A DNA stretch of 64,000 nucleotides from contig NZ_JACMYG010000005.1 of NCBI RefSeq assembly GCF_014236655.1, positions 223,323 through 287,322 on the forward strand, given 5' to 3'. This stretch comes from Pseudomonas kielensis. GTDB taxonomy: Bacteria; Pseudomonadota; Gammaproteobacteria; Pseudomonadales; Pseudomonadaceae. Under the pieces are notes generated by a model. It had not been told where the DNA came from and did no database searches. It was given only the letters and a program-made list of their open reading frames with translations. How positions within the stretch are numbered: the stretch's first letter is position 1; each line of letters begins with the position of its first letter. Shown piece after piece: positions 10,126-19,356 of this stretch. The position numbers were made by a program, and so were the translations under genes.

Positions 10126-12517
10126 TCATCACGCCGTAGAGAAGACCCAGGCCGAACTGGCTGAACTGTTCGCCAAGGACCTGACCACCGGGGTCGGCCG
10201 CAGCGTCAAGCACGACAGCGCCGCCAAGCACGTGTCCGGTGAAGCGCAGTACATCGATGACCGGCTGGAGTTTCCCAATCAGCTGCATGTCTATGCACGG
10301 TTGTCGGACCGCGCCCACGCGAAAATCATCAGCATCGACACCCAGCCCTGCTACGCCTTCGAAGGCGTGCGCATCGCCGTTACCCATAAAGACATACCAG
10401 GCCTGAAAGACATCGGACCGCTGTTGCCGGGCGACCCACTGCTGGCGATCGATGACGTGCAATTCGTCGGTCAACCCGTGCTCGCCGTGGCAGCGAAAGA
10501 CCTGGAAACCGCACGCAAGGCGGCCATGGCCGCGATCATCGAATATGAAGACCTGGAGCCGGTACTGGACGTGGTCGAAGCCCTGCGCAAACGCCACTTC
10601 GTGCTCGACAGCCACACCCACCAGCGCGGCGACTCGGCCACTGCGCTCGCCACCGCCGAACATCGCATCCAGGGCACGCTGCACATCGGCGGCCAGGAGC
10701 ACTTCTACCTGGAAACCCAGATTTCCTCGGTGATGCCAACTGAAGACGGCGGCATGATCGTCTACTGCTCGACCCAGAACCCCACCGAAGTGCAGAAACT
10801 GGTGGCCGAAGTCCTCGACGTGTCGATGAACAAGATCGTGGTCGACATGCGCCGCATGGGCGGCGGTTTCGGCGGCAAGGAAACCCAGGCTGCCAGCCCG
10901 GCGTGCCTGTGTGCGGTGATCGCCCACCTGACGGGCCAACCGACCAAGATGCGCCTGCCACGGGTCGAAGACATGCTGATGACCGGCAAGCGTCACCCGT
11001 TCTATGTCGAGTACGACGTCGGCTTCGACAGCAGCGGACGCCTGCATGGGATCGCCCTGGACCTGGCGGGCAATTGCGGGTGCTCGCCGGACCTGTCGGC
11101 TTCCATCGTCGACCGGGCGATGTTTCACTCCGACAACTCCTACTACCTGGGCGATGCGACCATCAACGGTCACCGCTGCAAGACCAACACCGCCTCCAAC
11201 ACCGCCTACCGTGGTTTCGGCGGCCCTCAGGGCATGGTTGCCATCGAAGAGGTGATGGACGCCATTGCCCGCCACCTGGGCCTCGACCCGCTGGCCGTGC
11301 GCAAGGCCAACTACTACGGCAAGACCGAGCGCAACGTCACCCACTACTACCAGACCGTCGAGCACAACATGCTCGAAGAAATGACCGCTGAACTGGAAGA
11401 GAGCAGCCAATACGCCGAGCGTCGCGAAGCGATCCGCCGCTACAACGCCAACAGCCCGATCCTGAAAAAGGGCCTGGCGCTGACCCCGGTGAAATTCGGC
11501 ATTTCCTTCACCGCCAGCTTCCTCAACCAGGCGGGCGCGTTGATCCACGTCTACACCGACGGCAGTATCCACCTCAACCATGGCGGCACCGAGATGGGTC
11601 AAGGCCTGAACATCAAGGTCGCGCAGGTGGTGGCCGAAGTGTTCCAGGTGGAAATCGACCGCGTGCAGATCACCGCGACCAATACCGACAAGGTGCCGAA
11701 CACCTCGCCGACCGCCGCCTCCAGCGGCGCCGATCTCAACGGCAAAGCGGCGCAGAACGCCGCAGAAATCATCAAGCAGCGCCTGGTGGAGTTCGCCGCA
11801 CGCAAATATGAAGTCAGCGAAGCCGACGTGGTGTTCCACAACGGTCACGTGCGGGTCCGCGACCACATCCTGACCTTCGAGGCGCTGATCCAGCAGGCGT
11901 ATTTCGCCCAAGTCTCGCTGTCCAGCACCGGCTTCTACAAGACCCCGAAAATCTTCTACGACCGTAGCCAGGCCCGTGGTCGGCCGTTCTATTACTTCGC
12001 CTTCGGCGCCGCCTGCTGCGAAGTGATCATCGACACCCTGACCGGCGAATACAAAATGCTGCGCACCGACATCCTGCATGATGTCGGCGCCTCGCTGAAC
12101 CCGGCCATCGATATCGGCCAGGTCGAAGGCGGCTTCATCCAGGGCATGGGCTGGCTGACCATGGAAGAGCTGGTCTGGAACAACAAGGGCAAGCTGATGA
12201 CCAACGGCCCGGCCAGCTACAAGATCCCGGCGGTGGCTGACATGCCGCTGGACCTGCGGGTCAAGCTGGTGGAAAACCGCAAGAACCCGGAAGACACCGT
12301 GTTCCACTCCAAGGCCGTGGGCGAGCCGCCGTTCATGCTCGGCATCGCCGCCTGGTGTGCGATCAAGGACGCCGTGGCGAGCCTGGGCGATTACAAACAT
12401 CAGCCGAACATCGACGCACCGGCGACCCCGGAGCGGGTGTTGTGGGGCTGTGAACAGATGCGCCAGTTGAAGGCGGTGAAGCCAGTCGAAACTGAGCCTG
12501 AGCTGGCTCCGCTCTAG
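10118..12517 (+). CDS. xdhB: Xanthine dehydrogenase large (molybdopterin-binding) subunit
   Basis: Catalytic subunit that hydroxylates hypoxanthine and xanthine at a molybdopterin centre. The 799-residue protein contains the cofactor motifs GGGFGGKET and RGFGGPQGM and the catalytic glutamate in AVGEPPFMLG near the C-terminus. It overlaps xdhA by 8 bases and precedes xdhC by about 140 bp, a gap occupied by a REPIN. Full length for the family, with no sign of damage. Confidence 0.97.
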   Translation: MSNHHAVEKTQAELAELFAKDLTTGVGRSVKHDSAAKHVSGEAQYIDDRLEFPNQLHVYARLSDRAHAKIISIDTQPCYAFEGVRIAVTHKDIPGLKDIGPLLPGDPLLAIDDVQFVGQPVLAVAAKDLETARKAAMAAIIEYEDLEPVLDVVEALRKRHFVLDSHTHQRGDSATALATAEHRIQGTLHIGGQEHFYLETQISSVMPTEDGGMIVYCSTQNPTEVQKLVAEVLDVSMNKIVVDMRRMGGGFGGKETQAASPACLCAVIAHLTGQPTKMRLPRVEDMLMTGKRHPFYVEYDVGFDSSGRLHGIALDLAGNCGCSPDLSASIVDRAMFHSDNSYYLGDATINGHRCKTNTASNTAYRGFGGPQGMVAIEEVMDAIARHLGLDPLAVRKANYYGKTERNVTHYYQTVEHNMLEEMTAELEESSQYAERREAIRRYNANSPILKKGLALTPVKFGISFTASFLNQAGALIHVYTDGSIHLNHGGTEMGQGLNIKVAQVVAEVFQVEIDRVQITATNTDKVPNTSPTAASSGADLNGKAAQNAAEIIKQRLVEFAARKYEVSEADVVFHNGHVRVRDHILTFEALIQQAYFAQVSLSSTGFYKTPKIFYDRSQARGRPFYYFAFGAACCEVIIDTLTGEYKMLRTDILHDVGASLNPAIDIGQVEGGFIQGMGWLTMEELVWNNKGKLMTNGPASYKIPAVADMPLDLRVKLVENRKNPEDTVFHSKAVGEPPFMLGIAAWCAIKDAVASLGDYKHQPNIDAPATPERVLWGCEQMRQLKAVKPVETEPELAPL

Positions 12518-12533
12518 GACCGAAGTGCGGCCA

Positions 12534-12624
12534 ATCGCTAGCAGGGCTAGCTCCCACAGAACTTGTGTTGAATTCAGATTCTGTGAACACCACAAAACAC
12601 TGTGGGAGCTAGCCTGCTAGCGAT
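12534..12624. repeat. REPIN (inverted REP pair) between xdhB and xdhC
   Basis: The left arm ATCGCTAGCAGG...CTCCCACA (12534-12558) is the inverse of the right arm TGTGGGAGCTAGC...GCGAT (12601-12624), apart from a one-base insertion. The arms are separated by about 42 bases. This is the Pseudomonas GTGGGAGC-headed REP type in doublet form. It splits the xdh operon and may stabilise the xdhAB part of the message. Confidence 0.85.
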
Positions 12625-12660
12625 GACGGCCGAACAGACAATGAAGATGTCGAGGTGAAC

Positions 12661-13503
12661 ATGTACAACTGGATCGACGCCCTCGCCGACCTGCAATCCC
12701 AGGGCGAAGCCTGCGTCCTGGTGACCATCATCGAAGAGCTCGGCTCGACGCCGCGCAACGCGGGCTCGAAAATGGTCATCAGCGCCACGCACACCTACGA
12801 CACCATCGGTGGCGGGCATCTGGAATACAAGGCGATGCAGATCGCCCGCGAGATGCTGGCCAGCGGCAAGCAGGACACCCACCTGGAGCGCTTCAGCCTC
12901 GGAGCCAGCCTCGGCCAGTGCTGTGGCGGCGCCACCGTGCTGCTGTTCGAACCCATGGGCCAGGTGCAGGCACAGATCGCCGTGTTTGGCGCCGGCCACG
13001 TCGGCCGCGCCCTGGTTCCCCTGCTCGCCAGCCTGCCCTGCCGGGTGCGCTGGATCGACTCGCGGGACGCCGAGTTCCCGGAACACATTCCCCATGGCGT
13101 GCGTAAAATCGTCAGCGAAGAACCGGTGGACGAAATCGACGACCTGCCGGTGGGCAGCTACTGCATCGTCATGACCCACAATCACCAGCTCGACCTGGAG
13201 CTCACGGCCGCCATCCTCAAGCGCAACGACTTCGCCTACTTCGGCCTGATCGGCTCGAAGACCAAGCGCGTGAAGTTCGAACACCGCCTGCGCGATCGCG
13301 GATTCGACAACAGCACCGTGCAACGCATGCGCTGCCCGATGGGCATCGGCGAAGTCAAAGGCAAGTTGCCTGTGGAAATTGCCATCTCCATCGCCGGCGA
13401 AATCATCGCCACCTATAACGCGAATTTCGGCCAGGGCACCGCTCGCGCCGAACCCATTGCCAAACTGCTGCCCGCTTCACGCCGCAGTCAAGCCACGAAC
13501 TGA
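12661..13503 (+). CDS. xdhC: Xanthine dehydrogenase accessory protein XdhC
   Basis: Binds molybdenum cofactor, promotes its sulfuration and inserts it into XdhB. The 280-residue protein has the N-terminal XdhC/CoxI domain (TIIEELGSTPRNAGSKM) and a Rossmann-like C-terminal domain (VFGAGHVGRAL ... GLIGSKTKR). I prefer the ATG at 12661, which has GAGG at a good distance, over the GTG at 12655 that overlaps this ribosome site. It precedes guaD by 9 bases, so the two are probably co-transcribed. Confidence 0.93.
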   Translation: MYNWIDALADLQSQGEACVLVTIIEELGSTPRNAGSKMVISATHTYDTIGGGHLEYKAMQIAREMLASGKQDTHLERFSLGASLGQCCGGATVLLFEPMGQVQAQIAVFGAGHVGRALVPLLASLPCRVRWIDSRDAEFPEHIPHGVRKIVSEEPVDEIDDLPVGSYCIVMTHNHQLDLELTAAILKRNDFAYFGLIGSKTKRVKFEHRLRDRGFDNSTVQRMRCPMGIGEVKGKLPVEIAISIAGEIIATYNANFGQGTARAEPIAKLLPASRRSQATN

Positions 13504-13512
13504 GAACCACCC

Positions 13513-14817
13513 ATGCCTTCGACTCGCAAAGCCTACCGCGCCGCCATCCTGCACAGCATCGCCGACCCTGCCGTGGTCGGGATCGAAGCTTCTTATCAGT
13601 ACTTCGAAGACGGCTTGCTGGTCACCGAAAACGGCCGGATCAGTGCCCTCGGCCATGCCACCGAGCTGCTGGCCAGCCTGCCGGCGGACATTGAGGTCGT
13701 CCACCACAAAGACGCCTTGATTACCCCGGGCTTCATCGACACCCACATCCACCTGCCACAAACCGGCATGGTCGGTGCCTATGGCGAACAATTGCTGGAC
13801 TGGCTCAACACCTACACCTTCCCTTGCGAAAGCCAGTTCGCCGACAAGGCCCACGCCGAGGAAGTCGCCGGAATCTTCATCAAGGAACTGCTGCGCAACG
13901 GCACCACCACCGCCCTGGTGTTCGGCAGCGTGCACCCGCAATCGGTGGACGCGTTCTTCGAGCAGGCGCAAAAGCTCGACCTGCGGATGATCGCCGGCAA
14001 GGTCATGATGGACCGCAACGCGCCGGACTACCTGACCGACACCGCCGAATCCAGCTACGAGCAAAGCAAGGCGCTGATCGAGCGCTGGCACGGCAAGGGC
14101 CGTCTGCACTACGCGGTGACCCCACGCTTTGCGCCGACCAGCACCCCGGAACAACTGACCCTCGCCGGCCAATTGCTCAGCGAGTACCCCGACCTCTACA
14201 TGCAGACCCACATCAGTGAAAACCTGCAGGAGATCGAATGGGTCAAGGAACTGTTCCCCGAGCGCAAGGGCTACCTGGATGTCTACGACCATTACCAGTT
14301 GCTGGGTGAGCGTTCGGTGTTCGCCCACGGCGTACACCTGTGTGACGACGAATGTGCACGGCTGGCCGAGACCGGTTCGGCAGTAGCGTTCTGCCCGACG
14401 TCCAACTTCTTCCTCGGCAGCGGCCTGTTCAACCTACCGATGGCCGAGAAACACAACCTCAATGTCGGCCTCGGCACCGACGTGGGCGCCGGCACCAGCT
14501 TCTCGCTGCTGCACACCCTCAACGAAGCCTACAAAGTCATGCAACTGCAAGGCGCACGCCTGAGTCCGTTCAAGTCGCTGTACCTGGCAACCCTCGGCGG
14601 CGCCCGCGCACTGCGCCTGGAAGACCGTATCGGGACCCTGCAACCGGGCACCGACGCCGACTTCCTGGTGCTCGACTATCACGCCACCCCCCTGCTCAGC
14701 TACCGCCTGCAACAGGCGAACAACATCGCCGAAACGCTGTTTGTGCTGATGACCCTGGGGGATGACCGGACGGTGCTGCAGACGTATGCGGCGGGGAACC
14801 TGGTGCACCAGCGCTAA
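13513..14817 (+). CDS. guaD: Guanine deaminase
   Basis: Deaminates guanine to xanthine, the substrate of the XDH enzyme encoded upstream. The 434-residue amidohydrolase has the zinc-binding DTHIHLPQTG motif near residue 77, a later HISE segment and the family TSNFFLGSGLF and GLGTDVGAGTSFS motifs. The order xdhA-xdhB-xdhC-guaD forms a purine breakdown pathway from guanine to urate. Nothing looks damaged. Confidence 0.96.
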   Translation: MPSTRKAYRAAILHSIADPAVVGIEASYQYFEDGLLVTENGRISALGHATELLASLPADIEVVHHKDALITPGFIDTHIHLPQTGMVGAYGEQLLDWLNTYTFPCESQFADKAHAEEVAGIFIKELLRNGTTTALVFGSVHPQSVDAFFEQAQKLDLRMIAGKVMMDRNAPDYLTDTAESSYEQSKALIERWHGKGRLHYAVTPRFAPTSTPEQLTLAGQLLSEYPDLYMQTHISENLQEIEWVKELFPERKGYLDVYDHYQLLGERSVFAHGVHLCDDECARLAETGSAVAFCPTSNFFLGSGLFNLPMAEKHNLNVGLGTDVGAGTSFSLLHTLNEAYKVMQLQGARLSPFKSLYLATLGGARALRLEDRIGTLQPGTDADFLVLDYHATPLLSYRLQQANNIAETLFVLMTLGDDRTVLQTYAAGNLVHQR

Positions 14818-14840
14818 GTTTTTTTGCCTGGCAGAACGAA

Positions 14841-14868
14841 ATCGCGGGCGATTCGACTCGCCCGCGAT
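14841..14868. repeat. 11-bp inverted repeat between convergent guaD and gntR
   Basis: ATCGCGGGCGA and TCGCCCGCGAT form a perfect stem with a six-base loop. A run of seven T lies before it on the + strand, not after it, so it is not a textbook terminator for guaD, although it sits where one is expected between converging genes. Confidence 0.5.
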
Positions 14869-14888
14869 GGACCCGACTCGCGTCTGAC

Positions 14889-15653
14889 TTAGAGCTTGGC
14901 GGGCGAGCGCCCTGGCTTCTTGGTCTGCAGCAGATGGGAAAACACCGCGTGTAGATCGTCCGAGGCGCTTTCTTCGTCGAGGTTGAGTTTGCTGTCGATG
15001 TGATCCATGTGATGCATCATCAGGTTCACCGCCAGGGTCGCATCGCGAGCTTCGATGGCGTCGATCAACTGAGTGTGCTCGTCGTAGGAACAGTGCGAGC
15101 GGTTGCCGCTTTCGTACTGGGCAATGATCAACGAGGTCTGCGACACCAGGCTGCGCTGGAAGCTGATCAGCGGCGCGTTTTTCGCCGCCTCGGCCAGCTT
15201 CAGGTGAAATTCCCCGGAAAGGCGGATGCCGGCACCCCGGTCGCCGCGGGAGAAGCTGTCGCGCTCGTCGTTGACCATCTGGCGCAACTCGCTCAGCTCT
15301 TCGGCGCTGGCGTGTTCGACCGCCAGTTCGGTAATCGCCCGCTCCACCAGACGCCGGGCCATGAACACCTGGCGCGCCTCCTCGACACTCGGGCTGGCAA
15401 CCACGGCGCCACGGTTCGGGCGCAACAGCACCACGCCTTCGTGGGCCAGGCGCGACAGAGCGCGGCGAATGATGGTGCGGCTGACCCCGAAAATCTCTCC
15501 CAGCGCCTCTTCGCTCAATTTGGTACCGGGCGCCAGGCGCTGTTCGAGGATCGCCTCGAAGATATGCGCATAGACAATATCGTCCTGGGTTCCGCTGCGG
15601 CCGGCTTTGCCTGCTCGCGGTTGTTTCTTGAGGGGCTGCAACTGTTCGTTCAT
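14889..15653 (-). CDS. GntR-family (FCD) regulator of the purine/transport cluster
   Basis: A 254-residue regulator with N-terminal winged HTH (HIFEAILEQRLAPGTKLSEE ... VSRTIIRRALSRL) and a C-terminal helical FCD domain with metal-type His/Asp residues. I start it at ATG 15653 (MNEQLQPLKKQ); an upstream extension of 40 residues is Cys- and Tyr-rich and unlike the family. It converges with guaD and is divergent from the BenE-type transporter, so it probably controls uptake and breakdown of purines. The ligand is unknown. Confidence 0.88.
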   Translation of the reverse strand: MNEQLQPLKKQPRAGKAGRSGTQDDIVYAHIFEAILEQRLAPGTKLSEEALGEIFGVSRTIIRRALSRLAHEGVVLLRPNRGAVVASPSVEEARQVFMARRLVERAITELAVEHASAEELSELRQMVNDERDSFSRGDRGAGIRLSGEFHLKLAEAAKNAPLISFQRSLVSQTSLIIAQYESGNRSHCSYDEHTQLIDAIEARDATLAVNLMMHHMDHIDSKLNLDEESASDDLHAVFSHLLQTKKPGRSPAKL

Positions 15654-15747
15654 GGGCACTCGAGTCGGGAGAACTGCGACGAAGAGACCGTGACTGTAAT
15701 ACGTCACAGTGGATCGCTGGCAAGTATCGCGTAAAAAACACGGCACA

Positions 15748-15757
15748 TTGTACACAA
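15748..15757. promoter_or_regulatory. Candidate GntR operator upstream of the transporter gene
   Basis: TTGTACACAA is a near-palindrome of the kind bound by FadR/FCD-type GntR regulators. It lies in the 246-bp divergent region between gntR (start 15653) and the transporter (start 15900). A second GTAC occurs about 28 bp further on. Motif inference only. Confidence 0.35.
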
Positions 15758-15899
15758 CTGCAGGTGGCAACACGACTGTACGGCCATATACGCCCCCGGC
15801 TGTATTGCAACGATCAGTTACGTTTGAGTTTAGGCTTGAACCCGCAAAACGCCTTCCCGCTTCACTCGCGGCCTACAAGACTCAAGGAACAGCGCTGTC

Positions 15900-17090
15900 A
15901 TGAACGACGCCACCCGCACCCAGCTCCGCCCGCTGGCCGACACTTCACCCTCGGCCATTGTCGCCGGGTTCATCGCAATGATGACCGGCTATACCAGCTC
16001 CCTGGTGCTGATGTTCCAGGCCGGACAGGCCGCCGGCCTGACCAGCGGGCAGATTTCCTCGTGGATCTGGGCCATCTCGATCGGCATGGCAGTGTGTTCC
16101 ATCGGCCTGTCCCTGCGTTATCGCACCCCCATCACCATTGCCTGGTCGACGCCGGGCGCTGCGCTGCTGATCACCAGCCTGTCGGGGGTCAGCTACGGCG
16201 AGGCGATTGGTGCCTACATCACCTGCGCGGTGCTGGTAACCATCTGCGGCATGACCGGCAGCTTCGAACGCCTGGTCAAACGCATCCCGGCGTCGCTGGC
16301 CGCAGCCTTGCTGGCCGGGATCCTGTTCAAGATCGGCAGCGAGATCTTCGTCGCCGCCCAGCACCGTACCGGCCTGGTCCTGGGGATGTTTTTCACCTAC
16401 CTGGTGGTCAAGCGCCTGTCGCCGCGCTACGCAGTGCTGGCGGCGCTGTTGATCGGCACGGCCTTGTCGGGGTTCATGGGCCTGCTGGACTTCAGCGGCT
16501 TCCACCTCGAAGTGGCGACGCCGGTCTGGACCACCCCACACTTTTCCCTCGCCGCGACCATCAGCATCGGCATCCCGCTATTCGTGGTGGCCATGACCTC
16601 GCAGAACATGCCCGGCATCGCCGTGTTGCGCGCCGACGGCTATGACGTGCCGGCCTCGCCCCTGATCACCGCCACCGGCGTTGCCTCGCTGCTGCTGGCG
16701 CCGTTCGGCTCCCACGGGATCAACCTGGCGGCGATCAGCGCGGCGATCTGCACCGGGCCGCACGCCCATGAAGATCGCAACAAGCGCTACACCGCGGCGG
16801 TCTGGTGCGGGATTTTCTACGGCATTGCCGGGGTCTTTGGAGCAACCTTGGCGGCGCTGTTCGCGGCCCTGCCCAAGGAATTAGTGTTGTCGATTGCCGC
16901 ACTGGCGCTGTTCGGCTCCATCATCAATGGCCTGAGCATTGCCATGAGTGAAACCCGGGAGCGTGAAGCGGCATTGATCACCTTCATGGTCACGGCGTCG
17001 GGGCTGACGCTGTTTTCCATTGGCTCGGCATTCTGGGGGATTGTCGCGGGGGTGGTGACGCTGATGATTCTGAATTGGCGCAAAGCCTGA
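15900..17090 (+). CDS. BenE-family proton-coupled transporter, probably for a purine or aromatic substrate
   Basis: A 396-residue integral membrane protein with about 10-12 hydrophobic segments and the BenE-type features TPGAALL and FGSHGINLAAISAAICTG. BenE members import benzoate, but this gene stands in a purine-degradation cluster and is divergent from a GntR regulator, so purine or another nitrogen compound is as likely. Transcription ends at a strong hairpin right after the stop codon. The family call is firmer than the substrate. Confidence 0.85.
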   Translation: MNDATRTQLRPLADTSPSAIVAGFIAMMTGYTSSLVLMFQAGQAAGLTSGQISSWIWAISIGMAVCSIGLSLRYRTPITIAWSTPGAALLITSLSGVSYGEAIGAYITCAVLVTICGMTGSFERLVKRIPASLAAALLAGILFKIGSEIFVAAQHRTGLVLGMFFTYLVVKRLSPRYAVLAALLIGTALSGFMGLLDFSGFHLEVATPVWTTPHFSLAATISIGIPLFVVAMTSQNMPGIAVLRADGYDVPASPLITATGVASLLLAPFGSHGINLAAISAAICTGPHAHEDRNKRYTAAVWCGIFYGIAGVFGATLAALFAALPKELVLSIAALALFGSIINGLSIAMSETREREAALITFMVTASGLTLFSIGSAFWGIVAGVVTLMILNWRKA

Positions 17091-17092
17091 GC

Positions 17093-17129
17093 GAAAAAAA
17101 ACGGCGACCCGAGGGTCGCCGTTTTTTTC
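17093..17129. terminator. Bidirectional intrinsic terminator
   Basis: A nine-pair stem, ACGGCGACC/GGTCGCCGT with loop CGAG, is flanked by a run of A on the left and of T on the right. It can end both the transporter transcript (+) and the converging yggL transcript (-). Confidence 0.92.
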
Positions 17130-17133
17130 AACA

Positions 17134-17478
17134 TCAAGCTACCGGATTGATCGGCTTTTCCGGGTACCAGACGTCCAGCAACGGGCTGACGGTGACTTCG
17201 GTCAGTTCGCTGCGGCCTTTGAGCCAGGCTTCAACAGCAGCACGCTGCTCTTCGGAAACCGAGCCACGCTTCTGCAGGCAAACCAGACCGTAGTCGTCGC
17301 CGCCAACATAACCCAGACCGTTGGCTTCCATGGCTTCTTTGAGGAATGCATCGAGGAAAGCGTCAATGGCTTCATCAGCCAAATCTTCCTTGAAATCCAG
17401 GTTCAGTTCGAAACCCAGCTCTTGAAATTCATCGACGCACAGTTTTTTGCGCAGACGCTGGGAACGGTTAGTCGCCAT
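17134..17478 (-). CDS. yggL: YggL family 50S ribosome-associated protein
   Basis: A 114-residue protein beginning MATNRSQRLRKKLCVDEFQE, the typical start of the YggL/DUF469 family, with the conserved acidic EDLADEAIDAFLDAFL segment and CLQKRGSVSEEQR. E. coli YggL binds the 50S subunit; its exact role is still unclear. The ATG at 17478 matches the family start better than an upstream extension. It converges on the transporter gene and shares its terminator. Confidence 0.88.
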   Translation of the reverse strand: MATNRSQRLRKKLCVDEFQELGFELNLDFKEDLADEAIDAFLDAFLKEAMEANGLGYVGGDDYGLVCLQKRGSVSEEQRAAVEAWLKGRSELTEVTVSPLLDVWYPEKPINPVA

Positions 17479-17711
17479 TGGAACAATCCTCATAAGTAAT
17501 ATCGGGCGGCACTTTAGCATTTTAAGCCGCCAATTGCCCGACTCTCTGGACGCCGGCCTTACGACCGGTAAAAAAAATAGCCGAATAGCTCGCGTGCTTG
17601 CGGCACAAAGCGCTATACCTTGGGCATAATGCCGACAATTTCGTGACCACTGAGGGAATTTATCTTCATGCCCTCATCTTTTTTCCCCTCGGCTGTAGGG
17701 TTTTATTTCAT

Positions 17712-19172
17712 ATGATCAGATCTTTGCGTCCATTGTTGCTGGCCAGCCTGCTTGTCCCCCTGGCCTTTACGGTTTCTGCTGCGCCCGTCAATACCGCCCT
17801 GAGCCCCAGCGTCGAAAAAGCCCTGAAGGCCAGCAAGCTCCCCGACAGCGCGCTGTCGCTGGTGATGATTCCCCTGAACGGCCCGGGCACCCCGACCGTG
17901 TTCAATGCCGACGTGTCGGTCAACCCGGCGTCCACCATGAAGCTGGTGACCACCTACGCCGCCCTGGAAATGCTCGGCCCCAACCACCAGTGGAAAACCG
18001 AGTTCTACACCGACGGCACCCTCGGCGGCGGCATCCTGCGCGGCAACCTGTACCTCAAGGGTGGCGGCGATCCGAAACTGAACATGGAAAAACTCTGGCT
18101 GCTGATGCGCGACCTGCGGGCCAATGGCGTGCAGCAAGTCACCGGCGACCTGGTGCTGGACCGCGGCTTCTTCAATCAACCGCAATTGCCGCAGTTCAAC
18201 GATGACGGCAATGACGACAACAAGCCGTTCCTGGTCAAGCCCGACGCGGCCATGGTCAACCTCAAGGCCCTGCGCTTCGTGGCCCGCAATGATTCGGGCC
18301 GGGTCCTGGTGTCGGTCGAACCGCCGATTGCCAGCATCCGCATCGAAAACCAGGTCAAGGCCGTCAACACCAAGCAGTGCACCGGCGGCGTGCGCTACAA
18401 CCCGGTGACCCAGGCCGACGGCAGCGTCACCGTGACCGTAGCCGGCCAGTTGGGCGACGGCTGCAGCTCGCAGACCTACCTCTCGCTGCTCGACCACGCG
18501 ACCTACACCGCCGGTGCCGTAAGGGCGATCTGGCAGGAACTGGGCGGCAGCATCCAGGGCGCGGATCGCCAGGGCGCGGTGCCGAAGAGCGCCAAGGTCC
18601 TGGCCCGGGCATTCTCCCCAGACCTGGCGGAAATCATCCGCGACATCAACAAATACAGTAACAACACCATGGCCCAGCAACTGTTCCTCAGCCTGGGCGC
18701 GAGATACCGCACCGACGCCGACAGCAACGACGCCATGGCCGCCCAGCGCGTCGTGCGCCAATGGCTGGCGAAAAAGGGCATCACTGCACCGCATTTGGTG
18801 ATGGAAAACGGTTCCGGCCTGTCCCGTGCCGAGCGCGTCAGCGCCCGTGAGATGGCAAGCATGCTGCAGGCCGCCTGGAGAAGCCCGTACTCGGCCGAAT
18901 TCGTCAGCTCGATGCCGATTGCCGGCATGGACGGCACCATGCGCAAACGCCTGAAAACCACGGCGATGCGTGGCGAAGCCCACGTCAAGACTGGCACCCT
19001 GAACACTGTCCGGGCGATTGCCGGCTTCAGCCGCGACAACAATGGCAACACCTGGGCCGTGGTGGCGATCCTCAACGACAAGGCACCCTTTGGTGCTTCG
19101 TCGGTGCTCGATCAAGTGCTGCTGGACCTGTATCGCCAGCCAAAACTGGCGACCGCCGCGTCAGTACTGTAA
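17712..19172 (+). CDS. dacB: D-alanyl-D-alanine carboxypeptidase/endopeptidase, PBP4 type
   Basis: Periplasmic penicillin-binding protein that trims peptidoglycan stem peptides and cleaves cross-links. The 486-residue protein has a signal peptide ending near VSAAP, the SxxK box STMK (Ser74, Lys77), the SxN box SNN in KYSNNTMAQQ, and the KTG box in HVKTGTLNTV. The large insert between the first two boxes is typical of class C PBP4. I chose the ATG at 17712 because it starts the signal peptide; an upstream extension of 38 residues has no such character. Confidence 0.95.
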   Translation: MIRSLRPLLLASLLVPLAFTVSAAPVNTALSPSVEKALKASKLPDSALSLVMIPLNGPGTPTVFNADVSVNPASTMKLVTTYAALEMLGPNHQWKTEFYTDGTLGGGILRGNLYLKGGGDPKLNMEKLWLLMRDLRANGVQQVTGDLVLDRGFFNQPQLPQFNDDGNDDNKPFLVKPDAAMVNLKALRFVARNDSGRVLVSVEPPIASIRIENQVKAVNTKQCTGGVRYNPVTQADGSVTVTVAGQLGDGCSSQTYLSLLDHATYTAGAVRAIWQELGGSIQGADRQGAVPKSAKVLARAFSPDLAEIIRDINKYSNNTMAQQLFLSLGARYRTDADSNDAMAAQRVVRQWLAKKGITAPHLVMENGSGLSRAERVSAREMASMLQAAWRSPYSAEFVSSMPIAGMDGTMRKRLKTTAMRGEAHVKTGTLNTVRAIAGFSRDNNGNTWAVVAILNDKAPFGASSVLDQVLLDLYRQPKLATAASVL

Positions 19173-19349
19173 CTCTCGAGTCAAGGCTGCGCGCAGCAGC
19201 ACGGCATCGGCGCCCTCCCCGGGCGCCAGTTGACGATGCCAACACTGCCGGTGACAGCGCCCAGCACTGCGCGCGGTTCGCGGCAGGCCGCAGCTTTTCC
19301 AACCGAACACCCCATAGAGCCAGGCAGCATCAAGGCTCCATGGGGCCAT
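19161..19349 (-). CDS. Possible 62-residue Cys-containing small protein after rlmKL
   Basis: Eight bases after the rlmKL stop codon an ATG preceded by TAAGG opens a frame of 62 codons. It fills the whole rlmKL-dacB gap and overlaps the last 12 bases of dacB. The product starts MAPWSLDAAWLYGVFGWK and holds three Cys, in the pattern C-x11-C-x3-C, with Trp and His around them. I recognise no family. Good ribosome-site spacing and full use of the gap favour a gene; high GC and short length mean it could be chance. Confidence 0.35.
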   Translation of the reverse strand: MAPWSLDAAWLYGVFGWKSCGLPRTARSAGRCHRQCWHRQLAPGEGADAVLLRAALTRELQY

Positions 19350-19356
19350 TCGAACC

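Noticed and set aside
10073..12595. 840-codon open frame antisense to xdhB
   Set aside because: Shadow of the strong codon bias of xdhB; no family features and it would overlap a proven enzyme gene completely.
14841..14868. Terminator for guaD
   Set aside because: The perfect hairpin has its T run before, not after, the stem on the + strand, so I list it only as an inverted repeat.
15715..15790. Sigma-54 promoter for the BenE-type gene
   Set aside because: TGGCA sequences occur (15709-15714, 15764-15768 area), but the GC at the -12 position does not fall at the required distance.
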